Shown here one piece after another: positions 25,674 to 35,520 of a stretch of DNA of 64,000 bases. The position numbers and the translations under genes are program-made. Each line of letters opens with the position of its first letter. Position 1 is the stretch's first letter. The notes under the pieces were generated by a model, which worked only from the letters and a program-made list of their open reading frames with translations, was not told the DNA's origin and searched no databases. Location: NCBI GenBank assembly GCA_945891385.1, contig CAMDDJ010000001.1, positions 154,921 through 218,920 of the forward strand, read 5' to 3'. The stretch comes from Candidatus Kuenenia stuttgartensis (GTDB lineage: Bacteria > Planctomycetota > Planctomycetia > Pirellulales > UBA1268).

Positions 25674-28139
25674 TCACTCCGCGGTCCGCCTGCGGCGAAT
25701 CAGGGTTCGGGCTCCCAGGCCGGCGAGGGCCAAGCCCAGGAGGGCCGTCGGCTCCGGCACGGCCGCGAGGCTCCCGGTGGTGGTGGTGGGAGCTGCCGGG
25801 AAATAATTTCCTTGATTGTACGCACCGCCACCGTTGATCGCGACGAGGTCGAACACGTTGGTGACCCCGTCGTAGTTCATGTCGCCGTCGTTCCAATCGG
25901 CAGCCACTCCGCTGCCATACGTGCCCGAGGAGTTGATCCCCACCAGGTCGAAGACGTTGACCGTCCCGCTCAGATCGATGTCGCCGGGCGCCGCGAACGA
26001 CACGCGTGCCGAGCCATCGCCCGCCACCACGTAGCCCACGGCTCGTCCCCCGCCTGCCGCGGCGGCCGTGCTCGACATGATGCCGGTGCTGCCGTTCCAG
26101 CCGCCGTTGTTGCGGCCGGCGATGATGTCGGCCCGGAGGTCGGCCGCCGAAATCCCGCCGGCGGCGATGGACACTTGGCCGGCTCCGAGATCGAGCCGGC
26201 CACCGCCGGCGGTGTGTGCCACCGTCAGGCTGCCGATCGCCACCGCCACGCGGGCATCGTCGGCCAGGGCGAACTGGCCTCCGCCATCGACCGTGATGGC
26301 CGGCGCTCCCGAGACCGTGCCGGCGTTGATCGCCAGCGCTGCGACCCCGCTCGTCGCGTTGACGGCGAGCGACGTCGCGGAGAGCGTGCCGCCATCGACG
26401 ATCACCGAGGGGGATCGCAGGGAGATGCCCGAGCCAACCGCCAGCGTGCCGCTGGAGTCGACGGTGACGGCGGTCGCAGCCACCGCCTCGGCATTCGTCA
26501 CCTCCAGCGTGCCGGCCGAGATCGTGGTCGGCCCGGCATACGCATTCGCCGCGTCGAACACGACCGTGCCCGCGCCGGTTTTGGTGACCGATGTGGCCGA
26601 GGAAATCGTGGGATAGCCCGCCTGGGCCTGGGTGACCGATCCGCTTGCCACGTTGATCACGATGTCGGTGGGGACGCCACCGGCCGGCGTGAACACGAGA
26701 TTCAGGCTGGTGCCTGTCTGGGTGACCGAGAAGCTGCCGCCTTGGATGTCATTGGAGAAGCCGGCCGACGCGACCGAGGGGAAGGTGCTGATCTGAAAGG
26801 CATCGGCCGAGAAGCCAGTGATTCCGCCGGCGGCCCGGGCGAATTCCCAGGTGTAGGCCTCAGCGGGATTGAAGCCGGTCGCCAGCCCGGGCGTGTCGGG
26901 CGAAGTTGCGGACAGCGTTTCGAGGTCGAGCAGCACGGGCGCGAATTGGTCGGCCGAGATGCTCAGGCTGCCGCCGATGTCGAGCACGCCCCAGCCACCG
27001 GCTGCCGACGCGTCGGCGAGCTTGAAGACCTGGCCGGAGTAGGGCCCCCAGGCGACGTCACCCGTGACGGTGAACTCGCCAGGGCTCGGTGCGAGCACAC
27101 CCGACGGCCCCACGGTCAGCGATCCCGCAATTGTGCCCAGGCCGCCGATCGTCTGGCTCGGCGCGACCGTGAGCCCGCCCGTCACGCCCGTCACGTCGAG
27201 CGTGCCGGCCGGATTCACCGTCACCCTAGTCGAGGTGTCGATCGAGCCGAACACCATCTCGCCCTGGCGATCGACGGTGCGAATAGCGAGCGTGCCGGCG
27301 TCGATCACCGTCGGGCCGGTGTATTCATTGGGCACGTTGAAGGTGACCGTCGCATTGGGCACGTTCACCTGCACACCCAGCGGCCGAGAGCCGGTGTTGT
27401 TGGTGCTGCCATCCTGGATGTTGACGTTGAAGACCATCCCGCCGGTGCCGCTGCCCTCGAGCGGGATCAGCTTGATCGTGGCCCCGGGCTGGTCGGCGTA
27501 GCCGGCGGTCAGACCCTGGCCGTAGATGCTCGCCTGGCTGCCGATGTTGGCAAGCGAGCCGAAGGTCAAGGGCAGCGGCGAGTCGTTGCGGATGAAGGTG
27601 TCGGGCCGAACGCCTATCCGGAGGATGCCGGTCGAGGCGTTGATCGCGTCGCCCATCTGGACCGGACCCGAGTCGGCCTCCACGATCAGGCCATTGACGA
27701 TGTCGAGCCGGCGGGAACTCGTGAGCGTCGATTCGGCTGACCAGCCGAGGAGCCGCTTGACGTTCGATTCCCGGAAGCTCAGCGAATTGACGATTCGGTA
27801 GCCGAGGTCGCCGTACCCGGGTCCTCCGATCCAGACGCCGTCGCCGTTGGCCCGGTTGTCGAAGATCACGTCGTCGAACTCGCCGGGGAAGTCGGGGGTG
27901 CTCGTCCAGTTGTTGGGCGCGCCGGGCGTGCCGTCGCCCGGGCCGACCGTCTGGCCCCAGCCCAATTTTTGAACAACGCTGTTATCCCAGTAGATCGCGA
28001 CGGCCTGTGCCGGCGATCCCACCGCCATCGCCAGCCAGGTCCCGCTCGCCACGACAAGCATCCCGCGAACTCGCAGGCGTTGCTGCGAAGCGGGCGCGAC
28101 GGACGAGCGAGGAAAGGCGTGGCTGAGGCAAGATTTCAT
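25674..28139 (-). CDS. PEP-CTERM surface protein with autotransporter-like and dockerin-like repeats
   Basis: 821 residues from the ATG at 28139, which has GGAG at 8 bases; an upstream in-frame ATG at 28226 is less likely. After a long basic n-region comes a signal-peptide core (GMLVVASGTWLAMAVGSPAQA). The body is glycine-, threonine- and valine-rich beta-helix sequence with PATR-like motifs (YTGPTVIDAGTLAI, YAGPTTISAGTLEV). Two dockerin-like calcium loops follow ([38 protein letters not shown]). It ends correctly with a PEP-CTERM signal: VPEPTALLGLALAGLGA plus RRRR and stop. Exosortase would cleave and anchor it. Its last 260 residues before the sorting signal are closely similar to part of the protein at 48047–51418. 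The next gene on the strand starts 53 bases downstream. Confidence 0.9.
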   Translation of the reverse strand: MKSCLSHAFPRSSVAPASQQRLRVRGMLVVASGTWLAMAVGSPAQAVAIYWDNSVVQKLGWGQTVGPGDGTPGAPNNWTSTPDFPGEFDDVIFDNRANGDGVWIGGPGYGDLGYRIVNSLSFRESNVKRLLGWSAESTLTSSRRLDIVNGLIVEADSGPVQMGDAINASTGILRIGVRPDTFIRNDSPLPLTFGSLANIGSQASIYGQGLTAGYADQPGATIKLIPLEGSGTGGMVFNVNIQDGSTNNTGSRPLGVQVNVPNATVTFNVPNEYTGPTVIDAGTLAIRTVDRQGEMVFGSIDTSTRVTVNPAGTLDVTGVTGGLTVAPSQTIGGLGTIAGSLTVGPSGVLAPSPGEFTVTGDVAWGPYSGQVFKLADASAAGGWGVLDIGGSLSISADQFAPVLLDLETLSATSPDTPGLATGFNPAEAYTWEFARAAGGITGFSADAFQISTFPSVASAGFSNDIQGGSFSVTQTGTSLNLVFTPAGGVPTDIVINVASGSVTQAQAGYPTISSATSVTKTGAGTVVFDAANAYAGPTTISAGTLEVTNAEAVAATAVTVDSSGTLAVGSGISLRSPSVIVDGGTLSATSLAVNATSGVAALAINAGTVSGAPAITVDGGGQFALADDARVAVAIGSLTVAHTAGGGRLDLGAGQVSIAAGGISAADLRADIIAGRNNGGWNGSTGIMSSTAAAAGGGRAVGYVVAGDGSARVSFAAPGDIDLSGTVNVFDLVGINSSGTYGSGVAADWNDGDMNYDGVTNVFDLVAINGGGAYNQGNYFPAAPTTTTGSLAAVPEPTALLGLALAGLGARTLIRRRRTAE

Positions 28140-28560
28140 CGGCGCGACTCCATGCAGGACCAGAAACTGCGGAACCAGACAGCGAAGTGGTTGGGGGCGG
28201 GCGGCGATTCCGAAACGACGGAACATCTCGTGGTGTCCTCGCCGCCGAGTTTACCCGTGATCCTGGCCACGTTACCGTTCAGTGCGTCCGGCTAGCGATC
28301 CCTGCTCCGCGTGAGATTCTCGCAAGCGCGCATGCTGACGCTGGTTTTTGTTCACCATGTCGCATCGCCGGCGTAAAGGAATTGTCCTGAGTCATAAAGA
28401 TTTGCCGGTTCGAAAAGGAACCGTGCGACCGGAACGTTGACCAACTCGGTCGGTGGGGACGATCCTACTCCCAGCGATCGAGCCCCATCGCCGCCAGGCC
28501 ACCCCCGCGTGGTCTGGTCCCGCCTGCCCGAGTCCCACCGACCCTCCTGCGAGCCCCCCG
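28140..28560. other. Divergent intergenic region, about 420 bp
   Basis: Lies between the start of the minus-strand PEP-CTERM gene and the start of the plus-strand DUF1559 gene, so it must hold both promoters. It is less GC-rich around 28330–28420 (stretches such as GGTTTTTGTTCACC and GTCATAAAGATTTG). I see no convincing gene, RNA structure or repeat in it. Confidence 0.6.
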
Positions 28561-29628
28561 ATGAGCAGCCTGCTTCCCGCCACCCTCAGGCGACACCGCT
28601 TCCGACGCGGCTTTACCCTCGTCGAACTCCTGGTCGTGATCGCGATCATCGCCACGCTCATCGGTCTGCTTTTGCCCGCCGTCCAGAGTGCCCGTGAGTC
28701 CGCTCGCCGCGTGCAGTGCCAAAACCATCTCCGCCAGGCCGGCACCGGCTGGCTGTTGCACGAGAGCGTGAAAAAGACGCTGCCCAGCGGCGGCTGGGGC
28801 CTCGCCTGGACGGGCGATCCCGATCTCGGCTTCGGCTCGCGGCAGCCGGGTGGATGGGTCTATTCGATTCTTCCGTTCCTCGAGGAGACCGCGCTGCACA
28901 ATCTCGGCGCCGGCCAGCCCGAGGCTGCCAAGAAGCAGTTTGCCCGCGACCGGCTCGCGGCCGCGTCGGCGACCTTCTACTGCCCCTCGCGACGGTCGGC
29001 TTCGCCCTATCCCTGGACGCAGTCGTGGAGCATGGCCAATGCCGTGATGCCGACTTCGGTGGGCCGCTGCGACTACGCCGCCAATGGCGGCAGCGTCTAC
29101 AACCAGGTGGGCGAGCCGATCGCTCCTCCCTGGTCGGGCCATGCCGCCGGCGACGTCAACGGCGGCCCTGTCTCGGTGGCTGTCGGCACCTCGACCACGG
29201 CCCGCAGCCATTTCTCCCGCCTGGCCGGTATGACCGACGGCGTCGTCCATGCGGGCAGCGCCGTCAAGATCGCCCAGCTCGCCGACGGCACGAGCAAGAC
29301 GATCCTCGTGGCCGAGAAGCACATGGATCCCGACAACTACGCCACGGGCACCGACGGCGGCGACAACGAAGCGGCGCTAATGGGCATGGGCCGCGACATC
29401 GTCCGTTGGGGGAACCATGCGGACGGCAGTCCGCTGCCGCCGCAGAGGGATGCCCGCGGCCTGGGGCAGAAGGGCTCCAACTCCTTCGGGTCGGTCCACG
29501 CGGCCACCTTCGGCGCCGCCTTGTGCGACGGATCGGTCCGCGGGCTCGCCTTCGACATCGACCCGGCCGTCTTCCAGAGCCTCGTCGATCGCAACGACGG
29601 CCAGCCGATCCCCGGCGGGAGCTACTGA
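28561..29628 (+). CDS. DUF1559 pseudopilin (type IV pilin-like leader)
   Basis: 355 residues. A short basic leader (RRHRFRR) is followed by the prepilin peptidase site [17 protein letters not shown] and a hydrophobic helix through [18 protein letters not shown]. The body has DUF1559 features: paired cysteines ([17 protein letters not shown]), [13 protein letters not shown] and a C-terminal H-x-G-type box ([22 protein letters not shown]). Planctomycetes encode many such proteins; they are probably surface pseudopilins, but their cargo is unknown. No lipoprotein gene follows, unlike the other DUF1559 genes here. Its stop overlaps the stop of the convergent PVC-heme gene by 7 bases. The ribosome-binding site is weak. 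Confidence 0.93.
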   Translation: MSSLLPATLRRHRFRRGFTLVELLVVIAIIATLIGLLLPAVQSARESARRVQCQNHLRQAGTGWLLHESVKKTLPSGGWGLAWTGDPDLGFGSRQPGGWVYSILPFLEETALHNLGAGQPEAAKKQFARDRLAAASATFYCPSRRSASPYPWTQSWSMANAVMPTSVGRCDYAANGGSVYNQVGEPIAPPWSGHAAGDVNGGPVSVAVGTSTTARSHFSRLAGMTDGVVHAGSAVKIAQLADGTSKTILVAEKHMDPDNYATGTDGGDNEAALMGMGRDIVRWGNHADGSPLPPQRDARGLGQKGSNSFGSVHAATFGAALCDGSVRGLAFDIDPAVFQSLVDRNDGQPIPGGSY

Positions 29629-32591
29629 GGCAGCGGCACCTGCTGGGGTTGTCGGAGGTACGCGATCAGGTCGCGGGCCTCGACTTCGGAGAGGGTGTCG
29701 AGTTGGTTCTCCGGCATCAGCGAGAGGGGCGAGAGCACCCGTTCCTCGATCTCAGCGACGGGGATCGTGATCCGCTCGGTCGGCGTCTGGAGCGTGAGGC
29801 TGGCCGGCGTTTCCTCGGCCACGATGCCGGTCACCGACCGGCCGTCAGTCGTCACGACGAGCGTGGCCTGGTAGTCGCGGCCCACGATGCCGCTTGGATC
29901 GAGCAGGTTGGCGAGAAGATACTCGAGGTCGCCGCGGTTGCTTCCCGTGAGCCCAGGGCCGATCCGGCCGCCTTCGCCGTGCAGTTCATGGCAGGAACCG
30001 CAGGTCTTTGTGTACACGATTCGGCCCTGCGACAGGTCAGCGGCCGCGAGGTGCTCGGCCGACAGGCTGCCCCGCCACCGGTCGAAGGCGGCCTGCTTCT
30101 CGGCCGGGGTGGGCCGCACGCTGCCCCAGATTTCGGCGAGCCGCCCGAGCAGCTGCTCATCACCCGATGCGGCCAGCCGCTGCAGCGTGAAGGCGGAGAT
30201 GTCGCTGCGGGGGACGGTGCCGGCGGCGACCGCCTCCACGAGCGCAACCGCCCAGGCGGGCCGCGAGGCGAGCGTGGCCACCGCGGCCGGGCGAGCTGCA
30301 GGAGTCAGCTGGGCGTAGGCCGCGAGAATCGCCTCCGGAGTGGCGTCGTCGGCGAAGGCCGCGAGCGACTCGACCGCCGCGGTCTGCAGGGCGGTGTCGG
30401 CCAGGAGGTGCCGGAGCACGGTGGGTGTCTGTGAATCCTTGATCGCCACGAGGGCGTCGCGGGCTTCGATCCGCTCGGCCACCGGAGCCGTCGGGTCGGC
30501 CAGTACCTCGCGAAGCGCCGGGAGCACACGGGTGTCACCGAACCGCACGCCGGCCAGCCGAATGAGCCGTTGGTTGGCCGGATCCGCGTCGGCTGCCAGC
30601 GCGGCGTAGCCGGCCTGCCAGGCCGCCGGCATCGCCGTCGGACCGCGGGCCGAAACCGCGACCAGCAACTCCGCCAGCAGCTGATGCCGCGTGGAAGGAT
30701 CGGCCTTGACCATGTGGGCGACGAGGGCCTCCAGGCCCCGGTCATCGAAGGCCGCGCGGCGGGCGATGAACCCCGCCACCAACTTGATTCGAGCGCCGGC
30801 CGCCAACTCGATCGCCCGGGCTGGATCGAGCGACACGAGTGGCTCGGCCGCATACCAGATCATCAGCGGCAGGTTGTGATCGGCGGCATCCTCGACATGG
30901 CTCGCCAGGCCGGCGACGATCTCCCAGCGATCGGCCGGCGGAAGCCGTTGGGCCGCCGAAGCCACGGCCAGGCGGACCACCGGCGACACATCTTCCCGGG
31001 CCAGGCGGGCGAGCGTCTGCGGCCAGGCGGACGGGGACGGAGCCATGTCGGCCCCCAGCCGCACGGCCCACTTCCGAATCTGCGGATCGGCGTCGTGGCA
31101 GAACCGCTCAAGCCGGTTGGCAGCGAGGCCGCCGACGGCATGCAAGGCCCAGAGGTGTCGCAGCCGGCTGGGTGTGGTCGAGGCGGCGTCGAGCCGGGCG
31201 GCGAGGGTCTCGGGGACGTCGGCCGCAAGCCGCCCCGCGGCGGCACGTTCCTGCAGGAGGCGACGGGCGTGGCGGGCCTGCCACTCGTTGGGGCAGGCGA
31301 GCAGGTCGATGAGGGCCGCATCGGTGAGCGTTGCCAGATCGATCGGGGCCGCGGGATCGGTCCGGGCGGCGGCCGCATACCGAATCTTGAAGATCCGGCC
31401 GTTGCCTCGGTCGTGACCAGCCACGTCGCCATGGTGGCACTGGTTGCGGTCGTACCAGTCGATCACGACCACCTGACCGTCGGGGCCTGAGGCCAGGGCG
31501 ATGAACTGCGACCAGGCGTCGTTGGCGAACAGGAAGTCGGGCGCGAAGTCGCCGACGTAGCCCGAGCCGGCGGCGGTCAGCCGATCCTGGTTGATCCGGG
31601 CGCCGTGGATGTTGTTCATGAACAGACGGCCGCGATACTCCTCCGGCCAGGCGTCGCCGAGGTAGACGAGCGCGCCGGCGTGGGCATGGCCTCCCCCCGC
31701 GGCGTCGGAGGCATCGCGGTCGGGTTGATGCCACTGATTGCCCACCCAATGCCGGTGGCGAGCGATCGTCTTGATGTCGTCGAAGGTCCAGGGGTTGAAG
31801 TGCTGGCCTGCCTGCCGCTGGTAGCGGCCGCCTGCGAATACGTGATAAAGGTGGGGGATCACGCAGGCGGTGGCGAAGGCATCGCCGAGATCGTTGAAGT
31901 CCACGCCCCAGGGATTGCTCGTGCCCTCGGCGAACAGCTCGAATCGACGATCCACCGGGTGAAACCGCCAGACGCCGGCGTTGAGTTTCACCCTTTGGTC
32001 GTCGGGCGTGCCCGGCGGTCCGACGGCCGAGTGTGTGAATACGCCGTGGCAGCCGTAGAGCCAGCCGTCGGGCCCCCAGAGAAAGGAGTTGAGGGTTTCG
32101 TGCGTGTCGTGATGGCCCCAGCCGTCGAGCAGAATCTCCGGCTCCCCGTCGGGCACATCGTCGCCGTCGCGGTCGGGGATGAACATCAAATACGGCGCCG
32201 CCCCGACCCATACTCCGCCGAAGCCGACGGCCAGGCCGCTGACGAGATTGAGCCGGTCGTGAAACACCGTCCGTGTGTCGAGCGTGTCGTCGCCGTCGGT
32301 GTCTTCGAAGATCAGGATCCGATCACGGGCTTCGGCATCGGGCAGACGGGCCGGATAGGAATAGGCCTCAGCCACCCAGAGCCGGCCGCGGTCATCGAAG
32401 GCCATGGCGATCGGCTGCCGCACCTCGGGCTCGGCCGCCAGCAGCGTTGCCTCGAAGCCGGGGGGCATGGTCATGGCTGCTGCGGCGGCCTCGGGGGTGA
32501 GGCCCTCGGCGAGCGGGGGCCGGTCGGCCGCGGTGGAAGGGCAGGCCGCGAGCACGAGCCAGAGCGATGCCAGGCGAAGGACAGAAGGCAT
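29622..32591 (-). CDS. PVC-type heme-binding CxxCH protein with glucose/sorbosone dehydrogenase-like propeller and HEAT region
   Basis: 989 residues from the ATG at 32591, which begins a clear signal peptide ([19 protein letters not shown]). Residues 30–430 form a membrane-bound-dehydrogenase-like beta-propeller ([57 protein letters not shown]). Residues 430–840 are helical HEAT-like repeats. The C-terminal 130 residues are a cytochrome c domain with CGSCHELHG and the Met region [13 protein letters not shown]. Such proteins are typical of Planctomycetes and Verrucomicrobia and are presumed periplasmic sugar oxidases; the substrate is unknown. Possible upstream starts at 32624 and 32654 would place extra residues before the signal peptide and are disfavoured. 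Confidence 0.93.
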   Translation of the reverse strand: MPSVLRLASLWLVLAACPSTAADRPPLAEGLTPEAAAAAMTMPPGFEATLLAAEPEVRQPIAMAFDDRGRLWVAEAYSYPARLPDAEARDRILIFEDTDGDDTLDTRTVFHDRLNLVSGLAVGFGGVWVGAAPYLMFIPDRDGDDVPDGEPEILLDGWGHHDTHETLNSFLWGPDGWLYGCHGVFTHSAVGPPGTPDDQRVKLNAGVWRFHPVDRRFELFAEGTSNPWGVDFNDLGDAFATACVIPHLYHVFAGGRYQRQAGQHFNPWTFDDIKTIARHRHWVGNQWHQPDRDASDAAGGGHAHAGALVYLGDAWPEEYRGRLFMNNIHGARINQDRLTAAGSGYVGDFAPDFLFANDAWSQFIALASGPDGQVVVIDWYDRNQCHHGDVAGHDRGNGRIFKIRYAAAARTDPAAPIDLATLTDAALIDLLACPNEWQARHARRLLQERAAAGRLAADVPETLAARLDAASTTPSRLRHLWALHAVGGLAANRLERFCHDADPQIRKWAVRLGADMAPSPSAWPQTLARLAREDVSPVVRLAVASAAQRLPPADRWEIVAGLASHVEDAADHNLPLMIWYAAEPLVSLDPARAIELAAGARIKLVAGFIARRAAFDDRGLEALVAHMVKADPSTRHQLLAELLVAVSARGPTAMPAAWQAGYAALAADADPANQRLIRLAGVRFGDTRVLPALREVLADPTAPVAERIEARDALVAIKDSQTPTVLRHLLADTALQTAAVESLAAFADDATPEAILAAYAQLTPAARPAAVATLASRPAWAVALVEAVAAGTVPRSDISAFTLQRLAASGDEQLLGRLAEIWGSVRPTPAEKQAAFDRWRGSLSAEHLAAADLSQGRIVYTKTCGSCHELHGEGGRIGPGLTGSNRGDLEYLLANLLDPSGIVGRDYQATLVVTTDGRSVTGIVAEETPASLTLQTPTERITIPVAEIEERVLSPLSLMPENQLDTLSEVEARDLIAYLRQPQQVPLPQ

Positions 32592-32796
32592 ACCGGCAGA
32601 TTTCCCTGGATACCAGCGCGACATCCACCACGAGTCGAGTGGCGTGAACGCCATGATATCGTTCGAGCCTCCAGATCAAGGTGAGGGAAGGATCACGACG
32701 AGCTGATCTGAAGCGTTCATCGCAGGGGCCGGCGGCCCCGGGAGCGGCGGCGATTCGAACTCGAGGCCGCCCATGGGAATGGCACATCGAACGCCG

Positions 32797-33237
32797 TCAG
32801 CCGCCGCAATCGCGGTGGAGGTCGAAGTCGGTGGTCGTGGAATTGCCTGTCACTTCGACTGTGAGCGTGCTCTTGGCGTTGTAGCAGGAAGGAATGATCT
32901 CGCTGCCGCCGCGCTTGGCATCGGGGTCGTCTTCGCCGAGCGAGCCGAGCGTGCGGATTCGCACGGTCTTCGGTCCCTTCGTCACGCCCGGCATGACGGA
33001 GTCGAACAAGAGCCGGTAGCGGCCGGTGGCATCCGTCCGAGCAAAGGAATAGGTTTCGTCTGGGGCCTCGAAAACCACGATCGCCGCCGCCAGTGGCTCG
33101 CCGTCGAATCGCACGGTGCCCGAAACGTCCACCAGTCCGGCCTTGGAATAGTCCATCCGCGGCGTGCCCGAGCCGCAGCCAACGGCAGCAATGCAGACCG
33201 CGACCGCCAGGCTGAATCCAGAGAGCACCCGAAGCAT
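32797..33237 (-). CDS. Small lipoprotein with carboxypeptidase-regulatory-like fold, partner of a DUF1559 gene
   Basis: 146 residues. A lipoprotein signal peptide ends in the lipobox AAVGC. The mature part has VDVSGTVRFDGEPLAAAIVVF and a later ATGRYRL segment, the pattern of a transthyretin-like or carboxypeptidase-regulatory domain common in planctomycete lipoproteins. It starts 21 bases after the DUF1559 gene at 33259–34284, the usual DUF1559–lipoprotein arrangement, which suggests a shared surface assembly. The partner role is inferred from repeated adjacency: the same order occurs at 48047–51929. Confidence 0.88.
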   Translation of the reverse strand: MLRVLSGFSLAVAVCIAAVGCGSGTPRMDYSKAGLVDVSGTVRFDGEPLAAAIVVFEAPDETYSFARTDATGRYRLLFDSVMPGVTKGPKTVRIRTLGSLGEDDPDAKRGGSEIIPSCYNAKSTLTVEVTGNSTTTDFDLHRDCGG

Positions 33238-33258
33238 GCACAGCCCCTTCGTGACGGC

Positions 33259-34284
33259 TCAGTAGTCGACGACCTCGCCCTTGGCCCTGGTCGCCAGGCC
33301 GCGGTAGGTCGCCAGGTCGATCGATTCGGCGATCCAGCCGACCGAGCCATCGGCCCGGGCGAAGTGGGCTCCGCCGGGATGATAGCTGCCGAAACTCATC
33401 TCCATCAGCGTGCCGTGCATCAGGGGATTGAGGCGGCTGTTGATCGGGGCGGCGGCCGAGCCGACGCCTTCGGAGTGCTCCGTGCCGCGCACGTAGCCGG
33501 GCTCCCAATTCTTCGCTGCCCCCATCTGGGGACCGAAGATCGCCCAGTAATCCATCCCCTGGCCATCCTTGCTGTAATCGGTGTCGTTGTACGACTCGCC
33601 GACGATCAGGGTCTTCGAGGTGCCGTCGGTGATCTGCCGGAGCTTGGTCCGGCTGCCACCGAACAGGATGCCGTCGGACGACTGCACCCACCGCTTGGAA
33701 GCGTCGGAGTCGCTCGTGCGGTCGTCGTCGGTGCCCTCCAGCGGCCAGAAGGTCGGCATCTTGTAGCCAGCGATCATCGTGCTGCCGTCGTCCGACGAGA
33801 TCATCGCCCCGGCCACACCGCGATAGCAGGCAGGCACTCGAGCGGGAATGCCCTGACTTGTCTTCGTCAATGGAATGTCGGCGCTCGGGCAGCGGAACGC
33901 CGGGACCACCGCCTCGCAGGCACGGCGGTTGGGATGATTGAAGCTGCTCCAATCATTGGTGCCAGGATCAATCCACTCGAGCGTGTCATAGAGGCCTTGC
34001 TCCTCGAGGCCGGGCAGGATGTGGGCCGTCCAGAAGTCTCGGTAGACGCCGAAGCCCGGTGGGAACCGCCCCTTGCCCGACTCGAAACTGAGGAGGGCCA
34101 AGCTCTGCTGACGGAGATTGTTTTGGCACTGCACCCGGCGGGCGGTTTCGCGGGCGCTCTGCACGGCCGGAAGCAGCAGGCCGATCAGCGTCGCGATGAT
34201 CGCGATCACGACGAGGAGTTCGACGAGGGTGAAGCCGCGCCCCTCGTGCACCCGGCCAGGAGAATGGTTCTCGCTACGTGCCAT
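33259..34284 (-). CDS. DUF1559 pseudopilin
   Basis: 341 residues. The ATG at 34284 has AAGG 5 bases upstream and gives a 16-residue leader ending in [16 protein letters not shown], a standard prepilin peptidase site. The conserved helix, [38 protein letters not shown] and a terminal FGSYHPGGAHFARADGSVGW box define DUF1559. It is the first gene of a two-gene unit with the lipoprotein at 32797–33237. Function is presumed surface or pseudopilus assembly. The leader and cleavage site make it a useful comparison for the fused pilin domain at 50447–51418. Confidence 0.94.
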   Translation of the reverse strand: MARSENHSPGRVHEGRGFTLVELLVVIAIIATLIGLLLPAVQSARETARRVQCQNNLRQQSLALLSFESGKGRFPPGFGVYRDFWTAHILPGLEEQGLYDTLEWIDPGTNDWSSFNHPNRRACEAVVPAFRCPSADIPLTKTSQGIPARVPACYRGVAGAMISSDDGSTMIAGYKMPTFWPLEGTDDDRTSDSDASKRWVQSSDGILFGGSRTKLRQITDGTSKTLIVGESYNDTDYSKDGQGMDYWAIFGPQMGAAKNWEPGYVRGTEHSEGVGSAAAPINSRLNPLMHGTLMEMSFGSYHPGGAHFARADGSVGWIAESIDLATYRGLATRAKGEVVDY

Positions 34285-34631
34285 GATCGCCTTCTGCTGG
34301 TCTGCCAGCCCTCCTCCGCGACGTCGCCAGGCTGGAACGGCTTCCCGACCACCGGTTTCCGATAGTACTGCCTCAAGCCGACGCGGGGGATCAGTCGATG
34401 GGGGTAGGCGGTTTCTGAAAAGGCGTAAAAATCTTTCGTGGAAGCGGCTCTGTGAATCGGGTTGGCGGCTGCGATCTGGCGGCTCAAGTCGCTGGGAGTC
34501 CGGTGGCCATGGAGCGTGATTTTCGGTCAAGATACGTTGGCAAGCCCCGGGAGACTGCACCAGAGTGCCCCGGGTACTCGTGCCGGGCCGCCGCTGCCGA
34601 GGCCGCAATGGCCATCATGGAGGAAGGAGTG
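34285..34631. other. Divergent intergenic region, about 347 bp
   Basis: Between the minus-strand DUF1559 gene and the plus-strand galactokinase-like gene. The reading frame of the latter stays open leftwards to about 34452, but that part has no resemblance to galactokinase and is treated as non-coding. A short A/T-rich patch lies near 34425–34440. I see no structured element. Confidence 0.5.
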
Positions 34632-35435
34632 ATGTCGATGTCTCGATCGCGTTCCGCCGCCCAGCAGCGATCCAGTCCGAATGTCCCGTCAGTGCCGGTT
34701 CCGGGCTGGATCGACCTGATCGGTGACCCTGACGGATCCAGCGACGGCTTGGTGGTGACGCTGGCGTTTGAACCGCGGGAGCGGGGAGGGCAGGGGGAGG
34801 CCGGGCTTCCGCCCTCGATGGCTGCCACGGCCGTGCAGGTCGCCCTTGTGGACGGTCGGGGCGAGACCATCCGACGTTTGTCCACCGCGGTCCATGCCGT
34901 GGCGGCGGTGGTGATCGACAGTGGGATCCGTCCGCCACATGCCGATCACGATCGCGAGACACGGCGAGCCGAATGCCTCGACGCGGCCCGCACGCTCGGG
35001 AAACAATCGCTTCGCGACGTTGACGCGACGCTCTGGCGGCGGTGGCATGACGAACTGCCGACGGTGCTGTTCAGGCGGGCGACGCATGTCCGCGGGGAGA
35101 ATGACCGAGCACTCGCCATGGCGGCAGCAATCGAGCGCGAGGATTGGCCCTCCGTCGGGCACCTGATGATGGAGAGCCAGCGATCCCTCCTGTGCAACTT
35201 CGAGGTCTGCTGTCCCGAGGTCGACGCCCTGATTGCGTCTGCGGCCGGTGTCGACGGTGTGTATGGCTGTCGGCGGGCGGGCGGCGGCTTTTCCGGCCAG
35301 GTGGTTGCGGTCGTCGAGGCTTGCCGAGCCCATGCGATCGTGACGGAGATCATCGCCGCCTACCGATCCGCCACGGGCCGGCTGCCCAACTGGTGCGTGG
35401 CGGCGGTGGCCTCCGATCACACCGTTCAGGCGTGA
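34632..35435 (+). CDS. Galactokinase-like GHMP pseudoenzyme with internal deletion
   Basis: 267 residues; AAGGAG precedes ATGs at 34632 (2 bases) and 34638 (8 bases), so 34638 may be the true start. Near the N-terminus VPGWIDLIGDPDGSSDG aligns with the galactokinase signature PGRVNLIGEHTDYNDG, with Arg, Glu, His and Asp of that motif all changed. Roughly 130 residues are then missing, including the glycine/serine ATP loop and the catalytic Asp region. The rest matches the galactokinase C-terminal half: AAVVIDSGIRPP, RRAECLDAARTLG, SLRDV, FRRATHVRGENDRAL, VGHLMMESQRSLL, FEVCCPEVDALI and GCRRAGGGFSG. It cannot phosphorylate sugar by the known mechanism. A regulatory pseudoenzyme or a decaying gene are both possible; the preserved frame and C-terminus favour the former slightly. 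Confidence 0.75.
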   Translation: MSMSRSRSAAQQRSSPNVPSVPVPGWIDLIGDPDGSSDGLVVTLAFEPRERGGQGEAGLPPSMAATAVQVALVDGRGETIRRLSTAVHAVAAVVIDSGIRPPHADHDRETRRAECLDAARTLGKQSLRDVDATLWRRWHDELPTVLFRRATHVRGENDRALAMAAAIEREDWPSVGHLMMESQRSLLCNFEVCCPEVDALIASAAGVDGVYGCRRAGGGFSGQVVAVVEACRAHAIVTEIIAAYRSATGRLPNWCVAAVASDHTVQA

Positions 35436-35520
35436 CGAACGTCTGGAATTCTTCCACGCAGGCTATGCTGCGGTTTCTGGCCGGCGTTCGCCAGGCAGGT
35501 GGCAGCAGGCGGGAGGACCG

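Noticed and set aside
25638-27740. A 700-residue plus-strand reading frame
   Set aside because: Antisense to the PEP-CTERM gene; composition mirrors the repeats on the other strand.
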